Shown: positions 61,693 through 64,000 of the stretch, piece by piece | How positions within the stretch are numbered: the first letter of the stretch is position 1 | Layout: every line of letters begins with the position of its first letter | DNA from: Lachnospiraceae bacterium Marseille-Q4251 | GTDB lineage: Bacteria; Bacillota; Clostridia; Lachnospirales; Lachnospiraceae | Direction of reading: 5' to 3' | Length of the DNA: 64,000 nucleotides | Assembly: GCA_018223435.1 (NCBI GenBank) | Contig: JAGTTO010000001.1 | Location: 3,100,001-3,164,000, forward strand | The notes under the pieces: model-generated | The model's input: the letters and a program-made list of their open reading frames with translations, nothing else | What the model was told of the DNA's origin: nothing | The model's database searches: none | Translations under genes and position numbers: made by a program

Positions 61693-63144
61693 ATGAAGAC
61701 GATAATAAAGTATGAGCTGGTTATCAATGAGGCTCTCAGATCGGCGCTTAATTATGATACACCGGATGAGCAGATCAATGAATTTATCCGCTTTTTCGGG
61801 AAGCATATCGGTTCTGACAGAATCTACATTTTTGAAGATCGTGAGGAAAGACATTGCACAGATAATACCTATGAATGGTGTGCGGAAGGAATTGTCCCTG
61901 AAATCGATGCCTTGCAGAACATTGATATGGATGTAATCAACTGGTGGTATGAAGCATTTTCTGAAGGACAGAGTGTGATCATCAATGATATAGAAGATAT
62001 CAGAGAAGAGCATGATATATCCTATCATATCTTAAAAAAGCAGAATGTGAAAAATGTGGTAGTCTGCCCTTTATACTATAAAGATGAGATAAGAGGATTT
62101 TTTGGCGTGGATAATCCTCCCAAGAGTGATTACAGAGGGCTGACGACCTTTCTGGATATGATTGGAACGCTGCTGATTTCGTTTTTGAAATTGCGTAATT
62201 CGTTTATAAAGTCGAATAACTTGACAAAACTCAGCACTTACTCATCGCTTTCAAAAATCTATGAATCCATGCATTATATCAATGTGCAGACACATAAATT
62301 CAATATTGTAAAGACAACAGCCCAATTTACAGAGTATTTTGGAAAAGACATTGCAAAAACTGGGGAATATGAGGTCAGCGATGATTTTTGCGGATATATC
62401 AATCGCATTGCGGAGAAAATGTGCCCGGAATCACAAATGGAAGGAATCCTGGAATTTATAGATATCGGTACGATCGAAGAACGGCTTCGTGGGAAAAACA
62501 GTATCGCCCACGAGTTTATTGAACAGAAAATAGGTTGGTGCCGCAGCAGATTCCTTCCGGTAGACTATGATGAAAATGGCAGACTTTTGCATGTGCTTTT
62601 TTGTATCGAGTGTATTGAGGAAGAGAAAAAACGTGAGAACAAGCTGCTTTATCTGGCAGAGACGGATCTTATGACAGGCTTATGTAACCGTGGAAGCGGA
62701 GAAAAAAAGATCACTGCTTTTTTAAAGGAAAGAACAGCCGGTCTGCTCTGCCTGCTTGACTGTGACAAATTCAAATCGATCAATGACACATATGGTCACT
62801 CGGTAGGTGACAAGGTTATCATAGCCATTGCAGAGAAGTTACAGAAATCATGCCGTGACAAGGATGTGATTTTTCGGCTCGGCGGTGATGAGTTCGCCAT
62901 GTTTATGACGGGAATGGTGGAACAAAAGGCAGCAGAGCGGTTTTTTGAGCGGCTTTTTCAGAACATCAGGCAGATTGATCTTGCAGAAATGCAGGGAAAA
63001 AAGATAGAAATGAGCCTGGGTGCATGTTTCTATGACGGAGATGAGAACGTTTCTTTTGATGAGCTCTACCGGAATGCAGATAGCGCCATGTATCAGAGCA
63101 AAAAGAAGCAGGGATATAGTTACACTATTTATGATGGACAATAA
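61693..63144 (+). CDS. GAF-GGDEF protein (diguanylate cyclase)
   Basis: The 483-residue protein has an N-terminal GAF-like domain (about 15-175) and a C-terminal GGDEF domain with the intact RLGGDEFAMF motif. The RxxD inhibitory site (RDKD) sits five residues before GGDEF, so feedback by c-di-GMP is possible. It should make c-di-GMP, the ligand predicted for the PelD-like protein. The ATG at 61693 is preferred; an in-frame ATG at 61627 lies inside the long inverted repeat and has no ribosome site. AT-richer than most neighbours. Confidence 0.9.
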   Translation: MKTIIKYELVINEALRSALNYDTPDEQINEFIRFFGKHIGSDRIYIFEDREERHCTDNTYEWCAEGIVPEIDALQNIDMDVINWWYEAFSEGQSVIINDIEDIREEHDISYHILKKQNVKNVVVCPLYYKDEIRGFFGVDNPPKSDYRGLTTFLDMIGTLLISFLKLRNSFIKSNNLTKLSTYSSLSKIYESMHYINVQTHKFNIVKTTAQFTEYFGKDIAKTGEYEVSDDFCGYINRIAEKMCPESQMEGILEFIDIGTIEERLRGKNSIAHEFIEQKIGWCRSRFLPVDYDENGRLLHVLFCIECIEEEKKRENKLLYLAETDLMTGLCNRGSGEKKITAFLKERTAGLLCLLDCDKFKSINDTYGHSVGDKVIIAIAEKLQKSCRDKDVIFRLGGDEFAMFMTGMVEQKAAERFFERLFQNIRQIDLAEMQGKKIEMSLGACFYDGDENVSFDELYRNADSAMYQSKKKQGYSYTIYDGQ

Positions 63145-63263
63145 ATTCTCACTGCTATACTATTAAAAATAATAGCGACTCAGAAATTTGCTAATATCTT
63201 CCAAACCGGAAGTTGATTTGTTAACATGGATACACCAAATAACTTATTCAGGAGGTATATTCA

Positions 63264-63498
63264 ATGTTAAACGAATCAGTTGTCAAATTATTAAAAAGTG
63301 GTATGTGGGATCTTGCAACCTGTGCAGATGGAGAGCCAAATGTAGTGCCGGTTGCGTTCAAAGATGTTACCGAGGATGGAAAGCTTGTTGTGGGAGATGT
63401 TTCATGGAGCAGCAAATGCAAAGGGAGCGCTGATCATTACTCCGTCCAAAGTAATTGTTACCACACCTGGCGCGGAGAATAAGAAAGAGATTTGCTAA
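63264..63498 (+). pseudogene. Decayed pyridoxamine 5'-phosphate oxidase-like gene
   Basis: The first 48 codons (NESVVKLLKSGMWDLATC, then VPVAFKDVTEDGKL) match the N-terminus of small FMN-binding pyridoxamine-oxidase-like proteins. The C-terminal part of that family (KGALIITPSKVIVTTPG) appears soon after in another frame and ends at TAA 63496-63498. About 55 central codons are missing, with a frame change at the junction near 63410. The gene is therefore a remnant; AGGAGG precedes the ATG. The in-frame ORF stops at 63482. Confidence 0.75.
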
Positions 63499-63575
63499 TA
63501 AATTTCATAGTAACTTCAAAAATAATTGCCTTCAAGCTATAATGAAACAAAATAATAGTTTGAAGGTGATTTTTT

Positions 63576-63683
63576 ATGGCGAGATATAAGAAAAAATCAG
63601 ATGATGACAGAAAAAGGAAAATCCGTTGTGCCTATTTTGCAGAATATCTGCCAATGGTCAGGCATTTTCAAGGTATGTATTGA
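63576..63683 (+). CDS. Short basic ORF, possible gene fragment
   Basis: A GAAGGTGAT site precedes an ATG and 35 codons beginning MARYKKKSDDDRKRK and ending in TGA. The basic start and context (decayed gene on one side, repeats on the other) suggest a remnant of a larger gene. I do not recognise it; it may not be expressed. Confidence 0.3.
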   Translation: MARYKKKSDDDRKRKIRCAYFAEYLPMVRHFQGMY

Positions 63684-63770
63684 CCGCATTTTAATTTTTT
63701 GGCTTTACAGTCATAAATTTTCGGTGTGTTCATTGACTGCATTTTGGATTTTTTTGATTTGCAGTCAATT
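63679..63770. repeat. Two-copy AT-rich direct repeat with hairpins
   Basis: A unit beginning ATTGAC[CT]GCATTTT and ending CAGTCA occurs at about 63679-63713 and again at 63732-63768. In the second copy ATTGACTGCA (63732-63741) and TGCAGTCAAT (63760-63769) are perfect reverse complements. The remaining bases of 63499-63892 show no gene beyond the short ORF. Confidence 0.55.
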
Positions 63771-63834
63771 TGGCCTGCTTTGAATTGTTGCTCTCTTTTT
63801 ATAAAAAACAACAGTACCAAATTTTGCCGAAATT

Positions 63835-63843
63835 TGATATACT
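63835..63843 (+). promoter_or_regulatory. Extended -10 promoter of the SbcD-like gene
   Basis: TGATATACT (63835-63843) is an extended -10 element 50 bases before the ATG at 63893; no clear -35 is visible. Confidence 0.5.
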
Positions 63844-63892
63844 GTAGGGTGAAATGAAAAGTTTGGAGTAAAAACAAAAGAGTGAAACGATC

Positions 63893-64000
63893 ATGAAATT
63901 TTATCATACGTCAGATATCCATCTGGGGGCAGTGCCAGACGGCTGCTTTCCCTGGAGTAAGGCCAGAGGAGAGGAGATTTACGACAGCTTTGTGCGGCTG
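63893..64000 (+). CDS. SbcD-like metallophosphoesterase nuclease, N-terminal part (partial)
   Basis: The window ends after 36 codons. The start FYHTSDIHLGAVPDG holds the Asp-x-His metal motif of the calcineurin-like phosphoesterases, as in DNA repair exonucleases of the SbcD/YhaO type. The motif spacing fits this family; which member it is cannot be decided from the visible part. Confidence 0.75.
   Translation, partial: MKFYHTSDIHLGAVPDGCFPWSKARGEEIYDSFVRL

Noticed and set aside
63679..63770. CRISPR array
   Set aside because: Only two imperfect units are present, with no regular spacers and no cas genes.

Overview
The window looks like chromosomal DNA from an anaerobic, spore-forming Clostridia, most probably a member of the Lachnospiraceae. 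The evidence is a complete spoIIR, class III fructose-bisphosphatase, split two-subunit transketolase, a lysine riboswitch of the Firmicutes type, GGAGG-type ribosome binding sites and roughly half G+C. No rRNA, tRNA, CRISPR array or intact insertion sequence was seen. The genus assignment is an inference.

Layout from left to right. (1) 0-2 kb: the end of a transaldolase-like gene and the two transketolase subunits. (2) 2.2-20.2 kb: a large exopolysaccharide locus. It holds a Stealth-type phosphotransferase, then a Gram-positive Pel-like set (PelD with an N-terminal SDR-like domain, PelE, a large polytopic protein, a DUF2194-like protein, PelF and PelG), a GT4 glycosyltransferase, two convergent DUF4832/DUF4874-like proteins, a flippase and a GT2 glycosyltransferase. 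PelD keeps an RxxD motif exactly where a c-di-GMP inhibitory site sits, and a GAF-GGDEF protein lies at 61.7 kb. (3) 20.2-26.6 kb: the most unusual region. It encodes a nucleotidyltransferase, a free-standing PqqD-like protein, a Ser-His S24/S26-type peptidase, a small protein with a conserved leader-like N-terminus, a second leader-sharing precursor interrupted by an in-frame stop, an ABC exporter and a PqqD-HprK-like kinase fusion. It resembles the tailoring part of a lasso-peptide locus, but no cyclase, transglutaminase-type protease or radical SAM enzyme is present.

(4) 26.6-38.7 kb: a phospholipase D-like protein, then a peptide/muropeptide uptake and breakdown cluster: five Opp genes, a dipeptide epimerase, an NlpC/P60 endopeptidase, a transglutaminase-like protein and a convergent GNAT-C39 peptidase fusion. 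(5) 38.8-48 kb: mainly housekeeping genes: a MerR regulator with a YbjQ-like protein, spoIIR, typA, an SSB-like protein, a corrinoid adenosyltransferase, a lysine-riboswitch-controlled dapAB pair and fbp. (6) 48-57.7 kb: an acyltransferase, a three-subunit molybdenum hydroxylase with a MocA-like cytidylyltransferase, a frameshifted small gene, xpt, an FGGY kinase with araD, and yqeC. MocA-like and YqeC proteins point to a purine- or Se-dependent hydroxylase system. (7) 57.8-64 kb: a Uma2 nuclease-like protein, free-methionine-sulfoxide reductase, thioredoxin reductase, thioredoxin, RlmD, a GGDEF protein behind a long inverted repeat, a decayed flavoprotein gene, AT-rich repeats and the start of an SbcD-like nuclease gene.

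All functional calls rest on motif recognition in the translated sequence; no database search was run.
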